A stretch of DNA of 46,576 bases from an uncultured Candidatus Melainabacteria bacterium (GTDB lineage Bacteria; Cyanobacteriota; Vampirovibrionia; Gastranaerophilales; Gastranaerophilaceae). The notes below the pieces were generated by a model that ran no database searches, was not told where the DNA came from, and saw only the letters and a list, made by a program, of their open reading frames with translations. This document shows, in pieces, positions 32,874 through 39,941 of the stretch. Positions within the stretch are counted from its first letter, which is position 1; every line of letters starts with the position of its first letter. Location: the NCBI GenBank assembly GCA_934777245.1, contig CAKVND010000011.1, positions 1 through 46,576 on the forward strand, given 5' to 3'. The position numbers were made by a program, and so were the translations under genes.

Positions 32874-33277
32874 ATGATATCCCTTTTATATTTCTAAAAC
32901 TCTTAAAAATCATTTTTGCGAATTATTTAATAAAACTTTACAAAAAAGAAGGGAATTTTGGCATGGGTGATTGTTTTTATACAAGAAGTGTATGTTTCAC
33001 AATTAAGAAGATGTTTAGAAGTTGTCAATTGTTTTTACAACATACCCATGAGAAAAAATTTAACAAAATTTTACAATGTTGAGAAATGTTAAAACCCCAG
33101 TTTTAGTGCGTTTTAGAGATTGTGTTGTTTTGTAAATTTCTTGATTAGAATTAATGTTTGAATTATCATATAAACATAGGATTAGATTTTGGGAAGAGAA
33201 TGTTATTCTCATATTATAAGGAAAGCTGAATTGGTTAAATAGCTCGCCTTTACTTAGATTAGGAGGTTTAGTATATA
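32874..33277. other. 404-base intergenic region upstream of nrdD
   Basis: It separates two divergent genes. The left part carries the leader of the HExxH gene. The right part holds a good promoter for nrdD (TTGATT 33141-33146, 17-base spacer, TATCAT 33164-33169) and a ~100-base leader with a small GAGAAT/ATTCTC hairpin (33196-33210) and an AGGAGG ribosome site. An imperfect repeat GTTGT...ACAAC (about 33019-33041) might be a regulator site. I see no NrdR box or known riboswitch. Confidence 0.5.
33141..33169 (+). promoter_or_regulatory. Sigma-70 promoter of nrdD
   Basis: TTGATT (33141-33146), a 17-base spacer and TATCAT (33164-33169); four of six -35 positions and five of six -10 positions fit consensus. 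Transcription would start near 33176, leaving about 100 bases of leader. Confidence 0.6.
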
Positions 33278-35548
33278 ATGCAGAATAGTTTAAATAAGGA
33301 AAGAAATGTAGTAGAATTTACCTCACCAACAAAAGTAGCAACCGACGTAATTAAAGGCTCTACAATTTCACCTATGTCAAAAGTTATTGAGCCTAAGACT
33401 GCGCAGATTAAACCTTTAAAGTTAAATTGTGTTTATGTTATTAAAAAAGATGGTACAAGAGAAGAATTCGATAACAACAAAATTATCAATGCTGTAAAAA
33501 AATCTGCTACCAGAATGTTAGTAGAGTTTACGGATGTGGAATTAAAAGAAATATGCGATTTTGTAGATGAAAATATTATTAGAATGAATAAACAAGAAAT
33601 TACAATCGCTGATATGCACAACCTTGTTGAAGGCGCATTGGAACATCTTAGCCCAAGAGTTGCGCAAAGCTACCGTAACTACAGAAACTACAAGCAGGAT
33701 TTCGTACACATGCTAGACAAAGTTTACCAAGAATCTCAAAGAATTATGTACATTGGTGATAAAGAAAATGCCAATGCTGATTCAACTTTGGTTTCTACAA
33801 AACGTTCTTTGATTTTTAATGAATTAAACAAAGAATTATACAAAAAATTCTTCTTAACAGTAGACGAATTGCAAGCAATCAGAGATGGTTATATTTATAT
33901 CCACGATATGTCTGCAAGACGTGATACTATGAACTGCTGTTTATTTGATGTAGCTTCAGTTCTTAAAGACGGATTTGAAATGGGTAACTTATGGTACAAC
34001 GAACCAAAATCACTTGATGTAGCATTTGACGTAATCGGTGATATTGTAATGGCTGCAGCAAGTCAACAATACGGTGGTTTCACAGTGCCTGAAGTTGATA
34101 AAATTTTAGCTCCTTATGCTGAAAAAACTTATCAAAGACAATATGACAAGTATTTATGCTTAGGCTTGTCGTTTGAAAAAGCAAGAGAAGCAGCTTTAGC
34201 TGATTTGGAAAAAGACTTTGAACAAGGTTTCCAAGGTTGGGAATACAAATTTAATACAGTTGCATCTTCAAGAGGTGATTATCCGTTTATTACTGTTTCA
34301 ACAGGTTTAGGAACAGGTGAATACGAAAAAATGGCAACTCTTGCAATGCTTAAAATCAGAATGGGCGGACAAGGTAAAAAAGGCAACAAAAAACCAGTAT
34401 TGTTCCCTAAGATTGTATTCTTGTTTGATAAAAACCTACACAGCGAAGGTAAAGTTAACTATGACTTATTCAAAGCCGGTGTTGAATGTTCTAAAAAGAC
34501 TATGTACCCTGACTGGTTGTCATTATCAGGTGAAGGCTACGTAGCATCTATGTACAAAAAATACGGAAAAGTAGTTTCTCCAATGGGTTGCAGAGCTTTC
34601 TTATCACCTTGGTTTGAAAGAGGCGGAATGTATCCTGCTGATGAAAATGATTCTCCGGTATTTGTTGGTAGATTTAATATTGGTGCAATAAGCTTGCACT
34701 TGCCTATGATTTACGCTAAAGCTAAGAAAGAAAGTAAAGATTTCTATGAAGTTCTTGATTACTATATGGAATTAATCAGACAACTTCATATAAGAACTTA
34801 TAACTATCTAGGCGAAATGAAAGCTTCTGTAAACCCTCTAGCATTCTGCGAAGGCGGTTTCTTGGGCGGTCATTTAGGTATCCACGACAAGATTAGACCT
34901 GTTTTGAAATCTTCAACAGCTTCATTCGGTATTACTGCATTAAACGAATTACAAGAAATTCATAACGGTAAATCACTTGTTGAAGATGGCGAATTTGCTC
35001 TTGAAGTTATGAAATATATTAATAATAAGATTAACGAATACAAGGAAAAAGACGGAATTCTTTATGCAATATATGGAACTCCTGCTGAAAACTTATGTGG
35101 TCTTCAAATCAAGCAATTCAGAAAGAAATACGGTATTGTAGAACATGTTTCTGATAAACCATATATTTCAAACTCTTTCCATTGCCATGTTTCAGAACAA
35201 ATCAGTCCAATCGAAAAACAAGATTTGGAAGGCAGATTCTGGGATTTATTCAACGGCGGAAAAATTCAATACGTAAAATATCCTATTGATTATAATACAG
35301 GCGCTGTTGAAACACTAATCAACAGAGCAATGGATAAAGGTTTCTACGAAGGCGTAAACTTATCACTATCTTATTGTGATGATTGCGGTCACCAAGAATT
35401 AAATATGGATGTTTGTCCAAAATGCGGTTCTAAAAACTTGACTAAGATTGAAAGAATGAACGGTTATTTGGCTTATTCAAGAGTTAAAGGTGATTCTAGA
35501 TTAGCTGACCATAAGATGGAAGAAATCAAAGACAGAGTAAGCATGTAA
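33278..35548 (+). CDS. nrdD: Anaerobic (class III) ribonucleoside-triphosphate reductase
   Basis: A glycyl-radical enzyme that makes dNTPs without oxygen, 756 residues. The ATP-cone allosteric domain lies at about 50-145 (VIKKDGTREEFDNNKIINAV). The catalytic barrel includes MNCC, MGCRAFLSPW with the thiyl Cys, and NSFHCHVSEQISP. The zinc site is C700, C703, C713, C716. The radical Gly is G729 in MNGYLAYSR. AGGAGG precedes ATG 33278. The activase gene nrdG, often next door, is not in the window. Its presence implies growth under anoxia. Confidence 0.96.
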   Translation: MQNSLNKERNVVEFTSPTKVATDVIKGSTISPMSKVIEPKTAQIKPLKLNCVYVIKKDGTREEFDNNKIINAVKKSATRMLVEFTDVELKEICDFVDENIIRMNKQEITIADMHNLVEGALEHLSPRVAQSYRNYRNYKQDFVHMLDKVYQESQRIMYIGDKENANADSTLVSTKRSLIFNELNKELYKKFFLTVDELQAIRDGYIYIHDMSARRDTMNCCLFDVASVLKDGFEMGNLWYNEPKSLDVAFDVIGDIVMAAASQQYGGFTVPEVDKILAPYAEKTYQRQYDKYLCLGLSFEKAREAALADLEKDFEQGFQGWEYKFNTVASSRGDYPFITVSTGLGTGEYEKMATLAMLKIRMGGQGKKGNKKPVLFPKIVFLFDKNLHSEGKVNYDLFKAGVECSKKTMYPDWLSLSGEGYVASMYKKYGKVVSPMGCRAFLSPWFERGGMYPADENDSPVFVGRFNIGAISLHLPMIYAKAKKESKDFYEVLDYYMELIRQLHIRTYNYLGEMKASVNPLAFCEGGFLGGHLGIHDKIRPVLKSSTASFGITALNELQEIHNGKSLVEDGEFALEVMKYINNKINEYKEKDGILYAIYGTPAENLCGLQIKQFRKKYGIVEHVSDKPYISNSFHCHVSEQISPIEKQDLEGRFWDLFNGGKIQYVKYPIDYNTGAVETLINRAMDKGFYEGVNLSLSYCDDCGHQELNMDVCPKCGSKNLTKIERMNGYLAYSRVKGDSRLADHKMEEIKDRVSM

Positions 35549-35573
35549 TAAGTGAAAAATTTAAATTAAAAAA

Positions 35574-35599
35574 AATCGGAAAGTAATAACTTTCCGATT
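35574..35599. terminator. Bidirectional terminator between nrdD and the FkbH-like gene
   Basis: AATCGGAAAGT (35574-35584) and ACTTTCCGATT (35589-35599) form an 11-bp stem with a 4-base loop, with A-run before and T-run after. It serves both convergent genes. Confidence 0.9.
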
Positions 35600-35602
35600 T
35601 TT

Positions 35603-37342
35603 TTAATTTTTTAAATCCAACAAATTTTTACCAAATTTGTAATTAGCGATTTCTATAATTTTTTGCGCTAAATCGACATAAACTCGTCTTGAGAAATGAT
35701 TTATACAAACTGTGTAATCCTCATCACTCTTAATTAAATCAGTTAATTCTATAAATTCTACTTTATCTTTAAAGTTTTCTCTAACTGCCGAATTCAAAAT
35801 CTTATGACGCTCTGCCATATTTTCATATCCGGCTTGAATTTTATCTGTTGGAATTTCACTTCCCAAAATCAAAACCAAATTCCCTTTAAGGTTATCTAAA
35901 ATGTAATTCAAATTTTTAATAACCAAATCAACAGGCGGATTGCCACCGAAAACGTAATTTTTTCTGAATTCATTAAGTATCATTATATTTTGCGCACGAG
36001 CTTCCACAGGAATTGGTGCAAGAATTTTATCCCAATTTTTTGAATCCGTAATATCGCAATCCGCAAATCCAAAGAATGCGTATGTTCCGTCGTTTTTGTT
36101 TATGTAAATTCCACTATGAGTTACAGTCAAAAGGCTCAAAAATACAAGGTTGTATTTTGGGTCGAAAAATTTTGTTTTAAACTCGTCCGGATTTGGACAA
36201 GGAAAACGCATAGAAAGCTCTGCAAGCTTATCTTTTGAAAGTCTATGTGTTTGCTCTATAAACGCTGTATGCGTATGCGCCAAAATATAGACCAATTGCT
36301 TATTCCAGTAAGGGAATTCTGTATCAATATTGCAATCCGCGTCAATGTAACTTAAAGCAGAATACAAATCGCAAGGTCCTTTAAACAAAATATTCACATC
36401 ACTTTTTCTAGATTTTTGCGGTTGTTTAATTTCAATATCGTCTACAATTTGAACCCAATCAACATTTTTGTTCAAATCTGATGCAACTTCGCCTTTAATT
36501 TTCAATTCAGGTTTGTCCAAGTAGTTGTAAACAAACTGTTCAATCCCCATATTCATAATTCTGCAAGAGAAAAGAAAATGGATAAGTTTGTTTTGATTTT
36601 TGTCAAGAACATAAAACCCGCAAATCCCATAATTGCCGAATTTATCTTCTGCAATAATATAAGCTGAGTCATTGTTTTTAATTGTTTCTTCCAAGTTTTC
36701 ATCGCGGAATTTTGTGAAATTAAGCTGATTTGTTCTTAGAATAAGTTTTTTTATTCTCTCTATATTTTTTTCACAATCTTTTTTAATGCAAATTTTAATT
36801 TCACTTGAGCGCAAAAAATCTTCGTTAGAACTTGCTTGTGCAAGCTTTTCCGCCTTTTCTTCCAAAATTTTATACTGCTTTAATCTCGTGTGTTCAAAAT
36901 CGTAGTCGTTTACAAGGTAAAGTTCTTCGGCAATTTTTGAAATAAATTCCGGCATTGCACTCATCAGATTTGGGGAATAAAACTTCGCTTCATTGATATT
37001 AAGTGGATTATCGTCAATGAAAATCACGTTTTCTGCACGCAAATTCATTGATTTAATTATGTTTTCGACTCTTTTGCCTTTTGGTGTCCAATCGATTGAA
37101 GGGAAAACAAATAAATCCCAAACATCTTTGATACCGAATTCAATAAACTTGCTTTTTACTTGCTCAAAATCGTTTTTTGAACAAATAGAATTCATTATGC
37201 CTTTTGTAGTAAGTTCACGCACAAGACTGATTGTGTCAGGATTTAGTATAATTTCACCTTCGGAAATATTACCATACCAAAAAGTTTCGTCCAAATCCCA
37301 GATTATTAATTTTGTTTTTGTTATGTCGTAGTCTTTTTTCAT
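35603..37342 (-). CDS. FkbH-like HAD protein with possible SGNH hydrolase-like C-terminus
   Basis: A 579-residue protein. The N-terminal HAD-like FkbH domain has the nucleophile motif D16-x-D18-E-T in IIWDLDETFWYG, a lysine in PKGKRVENI and FIDDNPLNINEA. A GNAT-like linker domain follows (LRTNQLNFTKFRDENLEE, IICGFYVL-type strands). The C-terminal ~250 residues (ILFKGPCDLYSALSYI...ALVLILGSEIP-like...CINHFSRRVYVDLAQKI) look SGNH/GDSL-like, with a possible terminal D/H pair, but this is tentative. FkbH proteins load glyceryl units on carriers in polyketide or glycan pathways. The frame continues to a TTG at 37372; I prefer ATG 37342, though neither has a clear ribosome site. Confidence 0.75.
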   Translation of the reverse strand: MKKDYDITKTKLIIWDLDETFWYGNISEGEIILNPDTISLVRELTTKGIMNSICSKNDFEQVKSKFIEFGIKDVWDLFVFPSIDWTPKGKRVENIIKSMNLRAENVIFIDDNPLNINEAKFYSPNLMSAMPEFISKIAEELYLVNDYDFEHTRLKQYKILEEKAEKLAQASSNEDFLRSSEIKICIKKDCEKNIERIKKLILRTNQLNFTKFRDENLEETIKNNDSAYIIAEDKFGNYGICGFYVLDKNQNKLIHFLFSCRIMNMGIEQFVYNYLDKPELKIKGEVASDLNKNVDWVQIVDDIEIKQPQKSRKSDVNILFKGPCDLYSALSYIDADCNIDTEFPYWNKQLVYILAHTHTAFIEQTHRLSKDKLAELSMRFPCPNPDEFKTKFFDPKYNLVFLSLLTVTHSGIYINKNDGTYAFFGFADCDITDSKNWDKILAPIPVEARAQNIMILNEFRKNYVFGGNPPVDLVIKNLNYILDNLKGNLVLILGSEIPTDKIQAGYENMAERHKILNSAVRENFKDKVEFIELTDLIKSDEDYTVCINHFSRRVYVDLAQKIIEIANYKFGKNLLDLKN

Positions 37343-37375
37343 TATTTTATTATGAATTACTTTGTCGCTCAAGTT

Positions 37376-37807
37376 CTATTTGTTTTGATTTGTCAAAATC
37401 GCACAAACCGAACTATCTTGCAAATACTTATTCCAAGTCTTTACTACAGGGTTATTTTGCGCTTCCGAAAAATTTGATGTATCAACTTTTTCTTTTGAAT
37501 ACTGCTGAACAACCGCGTAAGCCTGCATTACATTAACCAATTCTGCAACTTGGCTTTTTGAAAGCTTGCAAGTTATGCAAGAATCAATCCCTGCAAAATT
37601 TACTTTCTCTTGATAAACGCATTTATCGCCTTGCCAACCCAAAATTTTCTTGCTTGAAGTTACATTCATACCATCAGTCTGAACTGTACCAGATTCTGAA
37701 TATGATGATGAGCAATTTCTTAAAGCGTTTGCAAATCTCATATCATCTGCTAAAACAACAAGTGTTGTTACCAAAAGTACAAACGCGAAAATAAAATATT
37801 TTTTCAT
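37376..37807 (-). CDS. Small secreted protein, unknown function
   Basis: A 143-residue exported protein. The signal peptide (1-20, FIFAFVLLVTTLVVLA) ends at LA-DD. The mature part is Ser/Asn/Gln-rich with five cysteines (NCSSS, DKCVY, SCITCKL, SVCAIL), so disulfides are likely. No family recognised. It lies between the dCMP deaminase and FkbH-like genes on the same strand with short gaps (15 and 33 bases), so it may be part of their transcript. GAAAGG precedes ATG 37807. Confidence 0.7.
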   Translation of the reverse strand: MKKYFIFAFVLLVTTLVVLADDMRFANALRNCSSSYSESGTVQTDGMNVTSSKKILGWQGDKCVYQEKVNFAGIDSCITCKLSKSQVAELVNVMQAYAVVQQYSKEKVDTSNFSEAQNNPVVKTWNKYLQDSSVCAILTNQNK

Positions 37808-37822
37808 ACTAAACCTTTCGAT

Positions 37823-38284
37823 TTATTGGTTTACAACTTGTGGGTTTTCTAATTCTCTTCTAATATCTTCAACTGATACGTGCAAAATTGGCGAATTGTC
37901 ATCTTTTTTTAGATAAACATCAACAATTCCGGATTGCACGATAAATCTTTTACAAAGTATGCAGATAAAATTATGACCGTATATGTACATTGAAGCACCA
38001 AGACATCTGTCTTGCCCCGCTTGAATTATCGCATTTTGTTCTGCGTGGATTGAACGGCAAGTTTCATAACAAGTTCCTGAAGGAATTTTGTTTTTTATTC
38101 TGTAACATTCGCCACGCTCGTAGCAAGATTCAACACCGGATGGAGTTCCATTATAGCCGGTTGCCTTAATTTTTTTGTCTTGTCCTACTATAACTGCACC
38201 GACTTGCGCACGCAAACAGTTTGAACGTGAAGAACAAGTTTTTGCTAAATCTAAAAAATAATCTGTCCAACTTTTTATTGCCAT
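37823..38284 (-). CDS. dCMP deaminase-family protein
   Basis: A zinc-dependent cytidine/deoxycytidylate deaminase family protein, 153 residues from ATG 38284, which would convert dCMP to dUMP for thymidylate synthesis. The active-site motif is H-A-E in CRSIHAEQNAIIQAG; the second zinc motif is C-I-L-C where P-C-x-x-C is usual, with both Cys kept. An extra Cys-rich insert (SCYERGECYRIKNKIPSGTCYETC) matches ComE/dCMP-deaminase proteins with a second zinc. TTG 38299 is in frame, but TATAAT lies six bases before ATG 38284 and no ribosome site exists, so a leaderless ATG start is preferred. Confidence 0.88.
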   Translation of the reverse strand: MAIKSWTDYFLDLAKTCSSRSNCLRAQVGAVIVGQDKKIKATGYNGTPSGVESCYERGECYRIKNKIPSGTCYETCRSIHAEQNAIIQAGQDRCLGASMYIYGHNFICILCKRFIVQSGIVDVYLKKDDNSPILHVSVEDIRRELENPQVVNQ

Positions 38285-38290
38285 AATCAG

Positions 38291-38296
38291 ATTATA
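38291..38296 (-). promoter_or_regulatory. -10 box of the dCMP deaminase gene (leaderless arrangement)
   Basis: TATAAT on the minus strand (38296-38291), six bases, then ATG 38284. It sits just past the U-run of the terminator at 38309-38326, so the gene has its own promoter. Same layout as smpB. Confidence 0.6.
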
Positions 38297-38308
38297 CAAA
38301 ATAAAAAA

Positions 38309-38326
38309 CCGTAAGTAAACTTACGG
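38309..38326 (-). terminator. Intrinsic terminator of the 51-residue ORF
   Basis: CCGTAAG-TAAA-CTTACGG with a T-run following on the minus strand (plus-strand AAAAAA before 38309). It ends the transcript of the small ORF 45 bases after its stop. Confidence 0.85.
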
Positions 38327-38370
38327 CTGAAAAATTTTAAAATAAATGTGTATTTTTGAGTCTCTTAATA

Positions 38371-38526
38371 TTAAACAGCGACTTCTTCTTTGAAATAGTC
38401 GACTACTGTGTCAAGCACATTATCAAAGAAGAAGTCCAATTCTTGTGATAATGACATGTTTGAAGTTGTCATTTCTAAATCTTGAGTTTTGTTGAATCTT
38501 GATAACATTTCGTTTTCGATACGCAT
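38371..38526 (-). CDS. 51-residue protein with its own sigma-28-type promoter and terminator
   Basis: The ORF runs from ATG 38526 to TAA 38371. It starts MRIENEMLSRFNKTQDLEMT and ends VDYFKEEVAV, mostly acidic and amphipathic helix (FFFDNVLDTVVDYFKEE). No signal peptide, no named family. It is supported as a real gene by AGGAAAGGA just upstream, a perfect sigma-28 promoter (38610-38636) and a clean terminator (38309-38326). A small regulator, chaperone or export-related factor of the motility regulon is possible; nothing in the sequence proves it. Confidence 0.72.
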   Translation of the reverse strand: MRIENEMLSRFNKTQDLEMTTSNMSLSQELDFFFDNVLDTVVDYFKEEVAV

Positions 38527-38609
38527 ATTTAATCCTTTCCTAAACTTTCGGGGTACGTGTACTTTTTGATTTAATTTTTATTTTTGATTTCCTTTTGCTT
38601 ACATTTTAG

Positions 38610-38636
38610 TTATCGGCATTTTTTTTTAAAACTTTA
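38610..38636 (-). promoter_or_regulatory. Perfect sigma-28 (FliA) consensus promoter
   Basis: Read on the minus strand: TAAAGTTT (38636-38629), an 11-base spacer of T, nine A, T, then GCCGATAA (38617-38610). All 16 defined positions of the FliA consensus match, with the exact spacer. Transcription would start near 38603, giving a leader of about 77 bases before ATG 38526. Confidence 0.88.
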
Positions 38637-39109
38637 GGCTTTTTAAACAAAAGTTTACAAAACGTTACACTAATTTACCCAAAACCAGTAGCTACGTGAT
38701 TTTTAATTATGTATATTAAAAAGTCAAGTGTTAATATCAGGTTATAGTATAAGAATTTCAAATAACGTTAAAAAAGTTTCCAAAAAGCTGGATCTCTCGC
38801 GCTAATCGCGCTCAAGATGACGCCCAGCCGATAGTCTGGCGCCAAGTCATTACAAAAACAACTGCCTTTATTGAAACGAAGCAATTCATTAACATTTAAA
38901 CAAACGTATCTGCCCTCTCCTTTTTCAATTCTACATGGAGAGGGAAACGAAAAGGCAAGAGAGGATGTTATAAACTAATAAAAAACAATTTCTAAAAAGC
39001 TGAATTGCTTCAAGCTAATCGCCTTTAAAATAACAGCATGCTTAAAAGTCTCACGCCAAGTTACTACAAATAGCAAAAAATGATACTAATAACTCCTACG
39101 TGATTACAA
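38637..39109. repeat. Non-coding spacer with two dispersed repeat copies and a hairpin
   Basis: Copy B of the dispersed repeat runs about 38753-38889 (AAGATGACGCCCAGCCGATAG, GCCAAGTCATTAC, ACGAAGCAATTCA). A CCCTCTCC...GGAGAGGG hairpin lies at 38913-38944; its 32 bases closely match those at 23783-23814 (shared TTCTAC before the right arm). A decayed copy C runs 38987-39074 (TCTAAAAAGCTGAATTGC, AAAAGTCTCACGCCAAG). No ORF. Confidence 0.65.
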
Positions 39110-39340
39110 TTAAACAATAGTTTTAAGATATTCAATAATGTCACCTGATTCATACATTTGAATATTCCTATCATTATCAACCAAAAACGGTACTTGTCTT
39201 TTACCTCCGAGTTTAATCAATGTTTCTTCATTCGGTTGAAATTTAATATCAATTTTTTTATAAGGAATATCAATTTCATCTAAAAAAGCAAGAACTTTTT
39301 GACAATATGGGCAATTTTCCAAAACATACAAATCTAACAT
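39110..39340 (-). CDS. Glutaredoxin-like protein
   Basis: A 76-residue thioredoxin-fold oxidoreductase. The active site is C10-P-Y-C13 in LENCPYCQKV. The cis-Pro is in RQVPFLV, and the GSH-binding end is YESGDIIEYL. All are typical of a dithiol glutaredoxin, which uses glutathione or another thiol to reduce disulfides. GGAG precedes ATG 39340. Monocistronic, with repeat spacer downstream. Confidence 0.9.
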   Translation of the reverse strand: MLDLYVLENCPYCQKVLAFLDEIDIPYKKIDIKFQPNEETLIKLGGKRQVPFLVDNDRNIQMYESGDIIEYLKTIV

Positions 39341-39495
39341 TTTTTCTCCTCGTTATAAATTATTCTTATTTATTATAAAAATAATTTAAAATAACAAACA
39401 TTCGCCAGATTGGTATTATTTTTGATATTATTCCTGAATTAAAATTACAATACTCACTTTAATTTTTTACAAATAAATGTGTACAAAAAAGGTTT

Positions 39496-39825
39496 TTAAA
39501 ATTTACCCCACATATTATTGGGATCCATGTCCTCGTTTCCATTATAATCATCTCTTTTTTCTACTTCTTCCGCATCGTCATCAATCATTTTACCGTATTT
39601 ATGCCCCAAAGTTGCGCCTACTCCCATCGCTACAGGTCCAAAACAAGCACCCAATGCACCTCCCAAAACAGCAAACAGTTTTGAGCAACGGCCTTTAAAA
39701 TTAACTTCATTTGCTAAAATAGTATCTGTTTGTGTCGATTCTTCTTGGTACCTATTTTTCAAATTAGAATGCTTTGTTCTTAGTTGTGTTTGATGATTAA
39801 AACGAGTTACCGGTACTATTTTCAT
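39496..39825 (-). CDS. Small glycine-zipper protein with NFKG-type N-terminus
   Basis: A 109-residue protein without a known family. The first 60 residues are polar and Asn/Gln-rich, ending NEVNFKGRC. Residues ~62-86 form a glycine-zipper hydrophobic segment (FAVLGGALGACFGPVAMGVGATLG). The tail is acidic and Asn-rich (DDDAEEVEKRDDYNGNED). Glycine zippers occur in membrane or outer-envelope proteins. ATG 39825 is set by AGGAGG; the 16 codons upstream in frame are not used. It is divergent from the 423-residue membrane protein gene. Confidence 0.65.
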   Translation of the reverse strand: MKIVPVTRFNHQTQLRTKHSNLKNRYQEESTQTDTILANEVNFKGRCSKLFAVLGGALGACFGPVAMGVGATLGHKYGKMIDDDAEEVEKRDDYNGNEDMDPNNMWGKF

Positions 39826-39941
39826 AATATCCTCCTTTTTCATAATATTGTGAACATTATAATAATTACACAAAATATTTCAAAATCAAATGGTTGAAAA
39901 GATTTTTTTTTCATATAAAATTTTCATAAGGATATAAGTGT

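Noticed and set aside
32914..32940. Perfect sigma-28 -35 octamer (TAAAGTTT) upstream of the HExxH gene
   Set aside because: The -10 at the right spacing is TCGCAAAA, matching only four of eight positions, so it is not called a promoter.
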